Below, in pieces: positions 34,776-42,363 of a stretch of 64,000 bases of DNA (the stretch's first letter is position 1; the number at the start of each line of letters is the position of its first letter). Under the pieces are notes generated by a model that did no database searches, was not told the DNA's origin, and saw only the letters and a list, made by a program, of their open reading frames with translations. Location of the stretch: the NCBI GenBank assembly GCA_946537885.1, contig CAMNGC010000006.1, positions 33,694 to 97,693 on the forward strand, read 5' to 3'. Origin of the DNA: an uncultured Clostridia bacterium (GTDB taxonomy: Bacteria > Bacillota > Clostridia > Saccharofermentanales > Saccharofermentanaceae). Made by a program: the position numbers and the translations under genes.

Positions 34776-35246
34776 ATGGATACTGTTACAGTTGGAAATG
34801 CAGGTGAATGCTTTGTTGCGGGAGAGTTGATGCGAAGAGGCTTTACAGTTGGTTTTACACTAACCAATACCCCGGATTATGATATTTTGGCTATAGATAA
34901 AACTGATCCGAAGAGACAATTGGCTATTCAGGTTAAAACATCCAACGACACATATCTAACTGATGGTGGAAAAGAAAAGAAACTTCATAAGTGGAGATTG
35001 ACTAAGAAAGCAGAATCTTTGCAATCCGATAATATGTATTATGTTTTTGTTATACTTAACGGTCTTGATATGCCACAGTATTACATAGTTCCAAGCAAGA
35101 TTGTTGCTGAGACAGTGAAAAAAGAATACGAAGAGTGGTTGAAACAACCGGGAGCAAAAGGGCAACCGCATAAGGATAATAGTGTCCGCAATTTCATTTT
35201 ATATAATGATGAATACAAGGATAATTGGAACGTTCTTAAACAATAA
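34776..35246 (+). CDS. PD-(D/E)XK nuclease-like protein of unknown function
   Basis: A 156-residue soluble protein. Residues fitting a PD-(D/E)XK core: a glutamate in GNAGECFVAGELMRRG, an aspartate in TPDYDILAID near 45-52, and QVK in LAIQVKTS near 66-72. Such small domains occur in restriction, recombination and repair proteins, and in many uncharacterised stand-alone genes. Activity is not shown. It starts 16 bases after the LRR gene with AGGAGG, shares its AT-rich composition, and ends at a strong terminator. Confidence 0.6.
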   Translation: MDTVTVGNAGECFVAGELMRRGFTVGFTLTNTPDYDILAIDKTDPKRQLAIQVKTSNDTYLTDGGKEKKLHKWRLTKKAESLQSDNMYYVFVILNGLDMPQYYIVPSKIVAETVKKEYEEWLKQPGAKGQPHKDNSVRNFILYNDEYKDNWNVLKQ

Positions 35247-35274
35247 GGTTATTGTGTTAATGTTTTAAAAACCA

Positions 35275-35303
35275 AAAAGGCCGGCTCACTCTGAGCCGGC
35301 CTT
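35275..35303. terminator. Bidirectional terminator between convergent genes
   Basis: AAGGCCGGCTCA / TGAGCCGGCCTT is a perfect 12-bp stem with a short loop, with A's before and CTT/TTTT after. It serves the plus-strand nuclease-like gene and the minus-strand glnS. Confidence 0.9.
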
Positions 35304-35322
35304 CTGTACTTTTCGAATCTGT

Positions 35323-36987
35323 TTAAGCCTGCGGCTTATAGCTGTCCTTCAGCGATACTGCGCGGTTGAATACCAGGTGTCCCGGCTTGGAGTCCTTGTT
35401 GTCGGCGCAGAAGTAGCCGACTCTTAAGAACTGGAATCTTTCCTCGGGCTTGGTATCTGCAAGGCTTGCTTCGACCTTGGCGCCTGTTACGACTGTAAGC
35501 GAGTCGGGATTGATGTAATCCAGATAGTTTACGTCAGCCAGGTCAGGGGCTTCGATGGTGAAGAGGCGGTCGTAAAGACGGATCTCCGCATCAACGGCTG
35601 TTGCCGAATCTACCCAGTGGATGGTTGCCTTGATCTTACGGCCGTCAGCGGTGTTGCCGCCGCGGCTGTCGACGTCATACTCTGCGTGAACTGCAGTGAT
35701 GTTGCCGTCTGCATCCTTGTCGCAGCCTGTGCACTTGATGACATAAGCGGACTTCAGGCGGACTTCGTTACCGGGGAAGAGGCGGAAATACTTCTTGGCC
35801 GGTTCTTCCATAAAGTCATCACGGTCGATCCACAACTCACGAGTGAAAGTTACTTCGCGTGTGCCGTCCTCGGGGCGCTCGGGATTGTTCTCTACCGTGA
35901 AGGACTCTGACTGACCTTCGGGATAGTTATCGATTATCAGCTTAACCGGATTTATGACCGCCATTGCTCTCTTGGCTGTCTTATTGAGATCTTCTCTTAG
36001 GCAGTACTCCAGGAAGGCGTACTCAACGACGGAATTGACCTTGGATACGCCGTTGCGCTCGTGGAAATCACGGATGGATTGAGGTGTATAGCCACGCCTC
36101 CTTAAGCCGCAGAGGGTGGGCATACGGGGATCGTCCCAACCGGATACCAGGCCGTTCTCGACCAGATTACGGAGCTTACGCTTGGACAGGACCGTATGTG
36201 TTATACCGAGACGTGCGAACTCAATCTGACGGGGCTTGGTCTCAACAGAGATATTGTTTACGACCCAGTCGTAGAGAGGGCGGTGATTCTCGAACTCAAG
36301 TGAACAGAGGGAGTGGGTGATGCCTTCCAATGCATCCTCAATGGGGTGAGCAAAGTCATACATCGGGTAGATGCACCACTCGGTACCTGTTCTGTGGTGG
36401 GGGAGACGATTGATACGATAGATGACCGGGTCTCTCATGTTAAAGTTGCCGGATGCCAGATCGATCTTGGCGCGCAGTGTCATCTTGCCGTCTTCGATCT
36501 CGCCGGCTCTCATCTTGGCGAAGAGTTCCAGTGACTCCTCGATTGGACGGTCACGGTAAGGGCTTGTGGCAGGTGTATTTATATCGCCTCGCATGTCTTT
36601 CATCTGTTCGGGTGTCAGCTCACATACATAAGCCAGGCCCTTCTTGATAAGTTCTACGGCAAATCCGTACATCTTTTCGAAATAATCAGATGCATAGAAG
36701 AAGCGGTCACCCCAGTCGTGACCGAGCCAGTGGATATCTTCCTTGATAGCCTCGACGTACTCTTCGTCTTCCTTGGTCGGATTCGTGTCATCCATACGCA
36801 GGTTGCACATGCCGCCGTAAAGCTCGGCCGTACCGAAGTCTATCTCGAGGGCCTTGGCGTGACCGATGTGCAGGTAGCCGTTCGGCTCAGGAGGGAAGCG
36901 CGTATGGACGGTCTTGCCGTAACAACGTCCGCCTTCCTTGAGCTCCTCGTCAATGATCTCATGAATAAAATGTTTGCTTTCAGCCAT
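35323..36987 (-). CDS. glnS: Glutaminyl-tRNA synthetase
   Basis: A class-Ic synthetase of 554 residues that charges tRNA-Gln. FPPEPNGYLHIGHAKAL is the HIGH motif (about 31-47) in the GlnRS-specific form, and VLSKRKL is the KMSKS-like motif (near 265). The C-terminal half has the two beta-barrel anticodon-binding domain of GlnRS. Most Gram-positives lack GlnRS and make Gln-tRNA by amidation of Glu-tRNA, so its presence next to gltX is notable. It lies 46 bases downstream of gltX on the same strand. Confidence 0.96.
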   Translation of the reverse strand: MAESKHFIHEIIDEELKEGGRCYGKTVHTRFPPEPNGYLHIGHAKALEIDFGTAELYGGMCNLRMDDTNPTKEDEEYVEAIKEDIHWLGHDWGDRFFYASDYFEKMYGFAVELIKKGLAYVCELTPEQMKDMRGDINTPATSPYRDRPIEESLELFAKMRAGEIEDGKMTLRAKIDLASGNFNMRDPVIYRINRLPHHRTGTEWCIYPMYDFAHPIEDALEGITHSLCSLEFENHRPLYDWVVNNISVETKPRQIEFARLGITHTVLSKRKLRNLVENGLVSGWDDPRMPTLCGLRRRGYTPQSIRDFHERNGVSKVNSVVEYAFLEYCLREDLNKTAKRAMAVINPVKLIIDNYPEGQSESFTVENNPERPEDGTREVTFTRELWIDRDDFMEEPAKKYFRLFPGNEVRLKSAYVIKCTGCDKDADGNITAVHAEYDVDSRGGNTADGRKIKATIHWVDSATAVDAEIRLYDRLFTIEAPDLADVNYLDYINPDSLTVVTGAKVEASLADTKPEERFQFLRVGYFCADNKDSKPGHLVFNRAVSLKDSYKPQA

Positions 36988-37033
36988 TTTTTTATCTCCC
37001 GTAAAATGATTTGTTATAGGATGCCTTCGCTAC

Positions 37034-38497
37034 TTAGGCCTGGAGCTTTTCGAGACCTATCTTAAGCCTTCTCAAAGCTTCGTCCTTACCAAGAAGGATC
37101 AGGACTTCTGAACAGCCGCCGGGCGTTACTGCGACACCTGCCGCAGCGATCCTGACAGGCCACATGATAATGGCGTTCTTGACCTCTTTTGAAGCAGCCA
37201 GGTTCATAAGAAGCTCGGTTATAGCGTCACGCTCCCAATTGCATTCTTCCAGAAGCGGAATAGCCGCTGTCAGAGCATCAATGGATGTCTCTCTTGTGGA
37301 CTTGCTCTTCTTGTGCTCATAAAGGCTTATATCGTAGTCTGCCAGGCTCTTTAAGAACTCAAGCTTTTCTTCGATCTGTGTGAACCGTGTGATCCTGGGC
37401 TTGAGCATTTCTTCCAAGAGAGCGTAATGCTCTTCCTTGATGCCGAGCCTATCGTAATAGGGCTTGGCATTCTCATTGAACTCTTCGGACGACATTGCCT
37501 TGATATATTCGGCATTCATCCATTCGAGCTTATCATAGTCGAAAACACTCGGCGACTTGCTGATCCCGTTTATATCAAATGCTTCGATCAGCTCGTCCAT
37601 ACTGAAGATCTCCCTCGTATCGGCAGGAGCCCAACCGAGAAGCGCAATATAGTTAATGATAGCCTCAGGCAGGAAACCCTCTTCGATCAGATCGAAAAAT
37701 CCCGTTGACCCGTGGCGCTTTGAAAGCTTGGAAACAACAGTCTCGCCGTTCTCATCCACGCTCTTACCCATAATGAGAGGCAGGTGGATATAAGTAGGGA
37801 TCTCCCAGCCGAAGGCCTCGTAGAGCGCGTTGTACTTGGGCGTGGAAGAGAGATACTCGGATCCTCTTACAACATGTGTGATGCCCATCGTATGGTCATC
37901 GATTACATTAGCGAAATTATAAGTGGGGTAGCCGTCCGCTTTGATGAGGATCTGATCGTCCAGTTCCTCATTGGGAATTGTTATATCGCCATATACGCAG
38001 TCGTGGTATGTAGATTCGCCGGTAAGGGGGGACTTCTGTCTGATGACGTAGGGAACGCCTGCGGCAAGTTTTGCCTCGATCTCCTCTTCGGGCAGGTCGC
38101 GGCAGTGTCTGTCATAACCGATGACTTCGCCTTCCTTGGCGCTGCTTCTTAAGGCTTCAAGCCTCTCCTTGGAGCAGAAACAACGATATGCTTTGCCTTC
38201 CTTAACGAGCTGCTCGGCGTAGGGCTTATAAAGTCCAAGTCTCTCGCTTTGGACATAAGGTCCGTAATCTCCGCCTACATCAGGACCTTCGTCGTGGCTG
38301 ATGCCTGCTGTCTCCAGTGTCTTATATATGATATCCGTAGCTCCCTCGACGTATCTCTCGCGGTCGGTATCTTCGATCCTTAAGATAAAACTGCCGCCTC
38401 CGTGTCTGGCCGTCAGGTACTCATAAAGAGCTGTTCTTAAGTTGCCCACATGCATAAATCCGGTGGGGCTGGGTGCAAATCTTGTTCTGATCTTCAT
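37034..38497 (-). CDS. gltX: Glutamyl-tRNA synthetase
   Basis: A 487-residue class-Ic synthetase. HIGH-type motif APSPTGFMHVGNLRTAL (about 7-23), KMSKS-type motif VSKLSKRHGS (near 250), and an alpha-helical C-terminal anticodon domain, as usual in bacterial GluRS. With GlnRS beside it, this enzyme may be specific for tRNA-Glu (discriminating). Upstream on the minus strand TATAAT (38530-38535) may be its -10. Confidence 0.96.
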   Translation of the reverse strand: MKIRTRFAPSPTGFMHVGNLRTALYEYLTARHGGGSFILRIEDTDRERYVEGATDIIYKTLETAGISHDEGPDVGGDYGPYVQSERLGLYKPYAEQLVKEGKAYRCFCSKERLEALRSSAKEGEVIGYDRHCRDLPEEEIEAKLAAGVPYVIRQKSPLTGESTYHDCVYGDITIPNEELDDQILIKADGYPTYNFANVIDDHTMGITHVVRGSEYLSSTPKYNALYEAFGWEIPTYIHLPLIMGKSVDENGETVVSKLSKRHGSTGFFDLIEEGFLPEAIINYIALLGWAPADTREIFSMDELIEAFDINGISKSPSVFDYDKLEWMNAEYIKAMSSEEFNENAKPYYDRLGIKEEHYALLEEMLKPRITRFTQIEEKLEFLKSLADYDISLYEHKKSKSTRETSIDALTAAIPLLEECNWERDAITELLMNLAASKEVKNAIIMWPVRIAAAGVAVTPGGCSEVLILLGKDEALRRLKIGLEKLQA

Positions 38498-38615
38498 AGT
38501 GTCAGGTCATCCGTCCTTTTGGGTTAATTATTATAATAACGGGAGTATTGTACCACTTTTGACGGATAAAGTGATATGATACAACAGTAAATATGAATCG
38601 GAGCGAGAATCCTTT

Positions 38616-39668
38616 ATGGACAAACTGACGACTAACCGTAAATACGATGCTTACTGCGGCAAGGATATAGCCTTTGATTTTGCTGCATCCTATATTCTTG
38701 AGCACACTTCGGGAGAGGGAGCGTCTGCTCCCAAAGTTGCGGTCGTATCAGACAGGATAGTCAGTGGTTATTACTATAATCGATTTGAGAATCAGTTTAT
38801 CGAGAGAGGGATAAAACCCGTATTGGTACCGGTTGAGTGCAAGGAGTCCGGTAAGAGCCTTAGCGCTGTAGAGACGGTCTTCAGGTATATAAATGACGGA
38901 GATTACGGGCGCGACGATTGGATAATTGCCTTAGGCGGCGGAGGAGTCGGTGATGTGGCGGCTTTCGTTGCGGGTACTATAGACAGTGGAATTCGGCTTA
39001 TGTCAGTTCCCACGACTTTATGCGGCATGACAGAGGTTTGCGTATCCGGTAAGGCCTTCCTTAATTGTGGCAGCCGTAAGGATCAGATCTCGGTCAGGAC
39101 AGAGCCGGATGTGGTGCTTGCTGATCCGTCTTTCTTATCTAATCTTCCTCAAGCGGTTAAGTTTAACGGTTATGCCTCGGTTATCAGATATTCTATCCTC
39201 GAAGATATTAATCTGATGCTTAAGCTGTCGGACCCGGGTAATCTCAGGGAATACTTAAATGACATATATGCGGCGAGGACTGAGATAGAGAAAAAGAATC
39301 CGCTACTTTTGACTCTCGGTAACGAGATCGCAGCGGCTATTGAAGGTTATTTCAGATTCATGAACTACAGCGAGGGTGAAGCCCTTGCCTTGTCGCTTTT
39401 GGCATCCGTTGATGAGAGACGCCGCACACCCATGAAGCGCATATATGAAGCCTTGGGATTACCGGTAATGCTTCAGGGAGTATCCGGAAAGATGATAATG
39501 AAGAATCTGCGAGAGCAGATAGGAAGAATGGGACAGAGGATGGAGATAGTGGATTTCATCGAGTCTGACGGAGGCTTGTGGGAGGTTCGCGAAGTGGACA
39601 GACAGGAGGCTCTTGAGATCCTCGGCAAGAGATTGTCCGTAATAAGTGATTGGGAGAATAATACATAA
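38616..39668 (+). CDS. 3-dehydroquinate-synthase-like protein lacking metal ligands
   Basis: A 350-residue protein of the DHQ synthase/glycerol dehydrogenase fold. Kept: NAD-binding IIALGGGGVGDVAAFVAG, VPTTL, SGKAFLN in place of GGKTAVN, and the ESGKSL segment. Lost: the zinc-binding glutamate (GLAEVIKYG is GYASVIRYS), and both zinc histidines (LGHTFGHAIE is LGNEIAAAIE, and HGEA is EGEA). The active-site lysine of EVIKY is arginine. A catalytic AroB should not tolerate this, so I call it a paralog with another function or a pseudoenzyme. The M28-like gene starts 2 bases later. Confidence 0.75.
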   Translation: MDKLTTNRKYDAYCGKDIAFDFAASYILEHTSGEGASAPKVAVVSDRIVSGYYYNRFENQFIERGIKPVLVPVECKESGKSLSAVETVFRYINDGDYGRDDWIIALGGGGVGDVAAFVAGTIDSGIRLMSVPTTLCGMTEVCVSGKAFLNCGSRKDQISVRTEPDVVLADPSFLSNLPQAVKFNGYASVIRYSILEDINLMLKLSDPGNLREYLNDIYAARTEIEKKNPLLLTLGNEIAAAIEGYFRFMNYSEGEALALSLLASVDERRRTPMKRIYEALGLPVMLQGVSGKMIMKNLREQIGRMGQRMEIVDFIESDGGLWEVREVDRQEALEILGKRLSVISDWENNT

Positions 39669-39670
39669 GA

Positions 39671-40915
39671 ATGATTATTTTTAATAACAAAGGGATCATA
39701 AAAAGAGCTTTTACAGCTGTTTTGGCGGCAATTGTTTTCTGTATGCCTTTGGCAGCGTGCGGTTCTTCCGAAGAAGAGAAGAGGACATCGGAATATGGCA
39801 GTTACGGTGCTGATTTTGCCCGCCAACTGGCAAGTTCATATCCTCACAGAGCTGCTTACTCTGTAGGAGAGAGCGGAGCAGGCGAGATGATCAGGTCGGA
39901 ATTCGAGAATCTGGGCTATGAGGTTGAGACTCAGGAGTTTAAGAGTATCGGAGGCGCTACATCCCATAATTACATCATCAGGATCGACGGCAAAGGCTTT
40001 GTCGGGGATCTTGATGAGAACGGCTCATATGAAGATACAAGACGTACCGCTGTTATCGGAGCTCATTATGATACTCCGCTTAATTCGGGAGCTGACTATG
40101 ACGGTATCTCCGGAAATGCATCGGGGGTGGCCTGCCTCATGACGGCCGCGGCGCAGATTAAAGAATACACAAATGTGGGTTTTGATGTCGTGATCGTGGC
40201 TTTTGGTGCCGGCGGAGATAATTATGCGGGTGCCAGAGCTTTCTATGATTCACTTACAGATGAACAAAAGCAGGCTATCGAGGTCATGTATTGTGTCGAC
40301 AGTATCTACGGAGGGGATAAGATATATGCTTCTTCGGGATATAATTCACTGATAACAGATCAGAAGTATGCCATGAGACGTAAGCTCTACCAGGTCTACG
40401 ATGTGGCTTACGATAATATGCTGTCCTCCAATTACGGCTTTAACCTGCTTTATAACGAGTCGAACTATCAGACGGATCTTAACGGTGACGGCAAGACGGA
40501 TCTTTATCGTGAAGTATCGGCAAATCCCTCAGATTATGTTGTTTTCGATAAGCCGGGAACAGAAATAGTATTTTTCGATAGTTTTGATTATAACTATGAG
40601 AAGCTCGAAGAGACGAAAGAGACAAAGAACCTTACACTTCAGGCATATGGCGGCATGATCCGCGGAACCCAGCTTGATTCCATGAAGGTTTTGGATGAGA
40701 TATATCGCACCGAGGAAGAGGATCGCCTTGAGATCCGAGTCAATAATGTTACCTTCTGTATCCTTGAGTCACTGCTTAAAGGCTCGGATGTAGCCATGAC
40801 CTATTCTGAATATGAAGAGTTTCTGGAGGAGCAGGCTGAGGAACAGGAAGAAGCTGCGGAGACAAGCGAGAGCGAGACAAGTCAGACTCAGATCGCTCCG
40901 GTTATTGCGGGCTGA
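39671..40915 (+). CDS. M28-family peptidase-like lipoprotein, active site altered
   Basis: A 414-residue protein with a lipoprotein signal ending PLAACGSS and an M28 aminopeptidase-type domain. AVIGAHYDTP has the first metal histidine and aspartate, and GNASGVACL matches the DNASGVA segment, though Gly stands at the bridging-Asp position. The Glu-Glu pair carrying the general base and a zinc ligand (usually AEExGLxGS) reads AGGDNYAGA, so both glutamates are missing. CVDS keeps the next metal aspartate. The C-terminus is an acidic, Glu-rich coiled stretch. It may bind rather than cut peptides or sugars. It is coupled with the DHQ-synthase-like gene. Confidence 0.65.
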   Translation: MIIFNNKGIIKRAFTAVLAAIVFCMPLAACGSSEEEKRTSEYGSYGADFARQLASSYPHRAAYSVGESGAGEMIRSEFENLGYEVETQEFKSIGGATSHNYIIRIDGKGFVGDLDENGSYEDTRRTAVIGAHYDTPLNSGADYDGISGNASGVACLMTAAAQIKEYTNVGFDVVIVAFGAGGDNYAGARAFYDSLTDEQKQAIEVMYCVDSIYGGDKIYASSGYNSLITDQKYAMRRKLYQVYDVAYDNMLSSNYGFNLLYNESNYQTDLNGDGKTDLYREVSANPSDYVVFDKPGTEIVFFDSFDYNYEKLEETKETKNLTLQAYGGMIRGTQLDSMKVLDEIYRTEEEDRLEIRVNNVTFCILESLLKGSDVAMTYSEYEEFLEEQAEEQEEAAETSESETSQTQIAPVIAG

Positions 40916-40928
40916 TCATAGTTCACGA

Positions 40929-40972
40929 TTGACCTTTTTGTTTTTCTTTGGTTAAATGAAGCTAAATTTAGC
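40929..40972 (+). promoter_or_regulatory. Promoter of the LacI gene with palindromic operator
   Basis: TTGACC (40929-40934), 17-bp spacer, TTAAAT (40952-40957). The perfect 12-bp palindrome GCTAAATTTAGC (40961-40972) covers the expected transcription start, so the repressor probably controls its own gene. A related sequence lies in the mannan operon promoter. Confidence 0.65.
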
Positions 40973-40995
40973 TAATTTTAATCGAGGGATCTATC

Positions 40996-42012
40996 ATGTC
41001 GAAAACAGTCAAACTGGCAGATATCGCGGAGCGTGCAGGAGTCAGCATAGTATCAGTATCCAAAGCGCTCGCCGGCAAAAAAGGCGTCAGCGAAGAGATG
41101 CGCCGCCGTATAAGAGACATAGCTGACGAGTTGGGCTATAAGCAGCCCTCCGCCATTGCCGGGGTAACGGCTTTTGAGGGTTACAGCCTGGGGGTTCTGA
41201 TACATGACATGTATCTGGGCAAGTACGATTCCTTCTACCTGCATATGTATCAGGTCCTGTCGACCCGGGCTACTTCTCGTGGAGCAGTTACTATGCTTGA
41301 GACTATCAACGACGGTATGATAGAAGCATCGGTATTGCCGAAGATCGTCGAGGACGGTCGTGCTTCCGGCATAATCATTATAGGCAAGACAGATCCTGAC
41401 TATATCGAGAAGATCAGAGAAAGGGCGCATGTGCCTCTTTTATTTCTGGATTTCTGTACTGACAACAGTGAGGCGGATGCTGTTATATCGGATGGCTTTT
41501 ACGGAGCTTATTACATGACTAATTATCTTTGGGACATGGGCCACAGAGATATAGCTTTTGTAGGCAGCATAAATGCAAACGGTTCTATTATGGACCGATA
41601 TCTGGGATATCTTAAATCTATGAGTGAACATGGCGCAGATACGAGTAGGCTTAAGCGTTACGAGGATCGAACTTCAGACGGTGTAGTATCGGATTCTGTC
41701 ATGAAGCTTAAGAAAAATAACTTGCCGACCGCTTTCTTTTGCAATTGTGATCTGACGGCGGCATGCCTGATCCGTAAACTTGAGGGTATGGGGTATAAGA
41801 TCCCGGAAGATATCTCCGTTGCGGGTTTTGATAATTATCTGGCACCGGGCAGCTGCGATGTGGCAGTTACCTCCTACGAGATAGATGTGCGCGGAATGGC
41901 GGATCGTGCAGTGGATACAATAATAAGTAAGATCAAGGGCGAGCCTTATGCGGGCGGAGTCCATTCAATCAGCGGACATATGGTCATCAAGGATAGCGTA
42001 GCTGAGCTCTAA
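40996..42012 (+). CDS. LacI family transcriptional regulator
   Basis: A 338-residue repressor: helix-turn-helix at the N-terminus (KLADIAERAGVSIVSVSKAL, then hinge) and a periplasmic-binding-like sugar sensor with FAGFDN-type loop (VAGFDNYLAPG). It lies just before the mannooligosaccharide operon, separated by 351 bp that hold the repeat array and promoter; it very probably regulates that operon. The inducer would be a mannoside or mannosyl-glucose, which is inference from context. Confidence 0.92.
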   Translation: MSKTVKLADIAERAGVSIVSVSKALAGKKGVSEEMRRRIRDIADELGYKQPSAIAGVTAFEGYSLGVLIHDMYLGKYDSFYLHMYQVLSTRATSRGAVTMLETINDGMIEASVLPKIVEDGRASGIIIIGKTDPDYIEKIRERAHVPLLFLDFCTDNSEADAVISDGFYGAYYMTNYLWDMGHRDIAFVGSINANGSIMDRYLGYLKSMSEHGADTSRLKRYEDRTSDGVVSDSVMKLKKNNLPTAFFCNCDLTAACLIRKLEGMGYKIPEDISVAGFDNYLAPGSCDVAVTSYEIDVRGMADRAVDTIISKIKGEPYAGGVHSISGHMVIKDSVAEL

Positions 42013-42014
42013 GT

Positions 42015-42239
42015 TTGTTGGTCAGTTGTTCTCGGCAGACTTTCCGGTGGATGGGGAAGCCTGCCGGGAATTTTTGTTGGTTTTTCCCGGAACTATTCCC
42101 TATAGATAGGGAAGTCTGCCGGGAAATCTGTTGGTTTTTCCCGGAGCTGTTCCCTATGGACAGGGAAGTCTACCGGGAAATTTATTGCTTTTTCCCGGAA
42201 CTATTCCCTATGGACAGGGAAGTCTGCCGGGAAAAGCAG
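42015..42239 (+). repeat. 54-bp nested-palindrome tandem repeat array
   Basis: Full units at 42053-42106, 42107-42160 and 42161-42214, a partial fourth at 42215-42239, and a degenerate half unit before (42015-42052). Each unit has an outer arm pair AGGGAA/TTCCCT and an inner arm pair CCGGGAAA/TTTCCCGG, so one unit folds into a long stem-loop. It is the same repeat, in reverse orientation, as at 5152-5259. Confidence 0.9.
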
Positions 42240-42287
42240 AGGGTTTTCGAGAAAAGTAAATTATCCAAATTAAATTAACTTAAACTA

Positions 42288-42316
42288 TTGACTAAATTTA
42301 ATCGACGCGATAATAT
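42288..42316 (+). promoter_or_regulatory. Promoter of the mannooligosaccharide operon with operator-like site
   Basis: TTGACT (42288-42293), 17-bp spacer, TAATAT (42311-42316). The spacer begins with AAATTTAATCGA, shared with the lacI leader (GCTAAATTTAGC followed by TTTTAATCGA), so ACTAAATTTAAT is a candidate LacI-family operator placed between -35 and -10. Confidence 0.7.
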
Positions 42317-42363
42317 TCGGGTAGATGGCAAATGACTTGCGGTAAGACTACGGAGGTAAGCTT

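Larger units (their letters stand above)
42013..42363. other. 351-bp gene-free region between lacI and the mannan operon
   Basis: Contains the 54-bp repeat array (42015-42239), an AT-rich stretch and the operon promoter (42288-42316). The track ORF 42015-42278 is the open frame made by the repeats (54 bp is 18 codons) and has no ribosome binding site, so it is not called as a gene. Confidence 0.8.

Noticed and set aside
42053-42239. CRISPR array
   Set aside because: The units are directly adjacent with no variable spacers and no cas genes are nearby.
42015-42278. 87-aa ORF with 18-residue repeats
   Set aside because: It exists because the repeat unit is 54 bp (18 codons). There is no ribosome binding site, and the unit is better explained by its nested palindromes.
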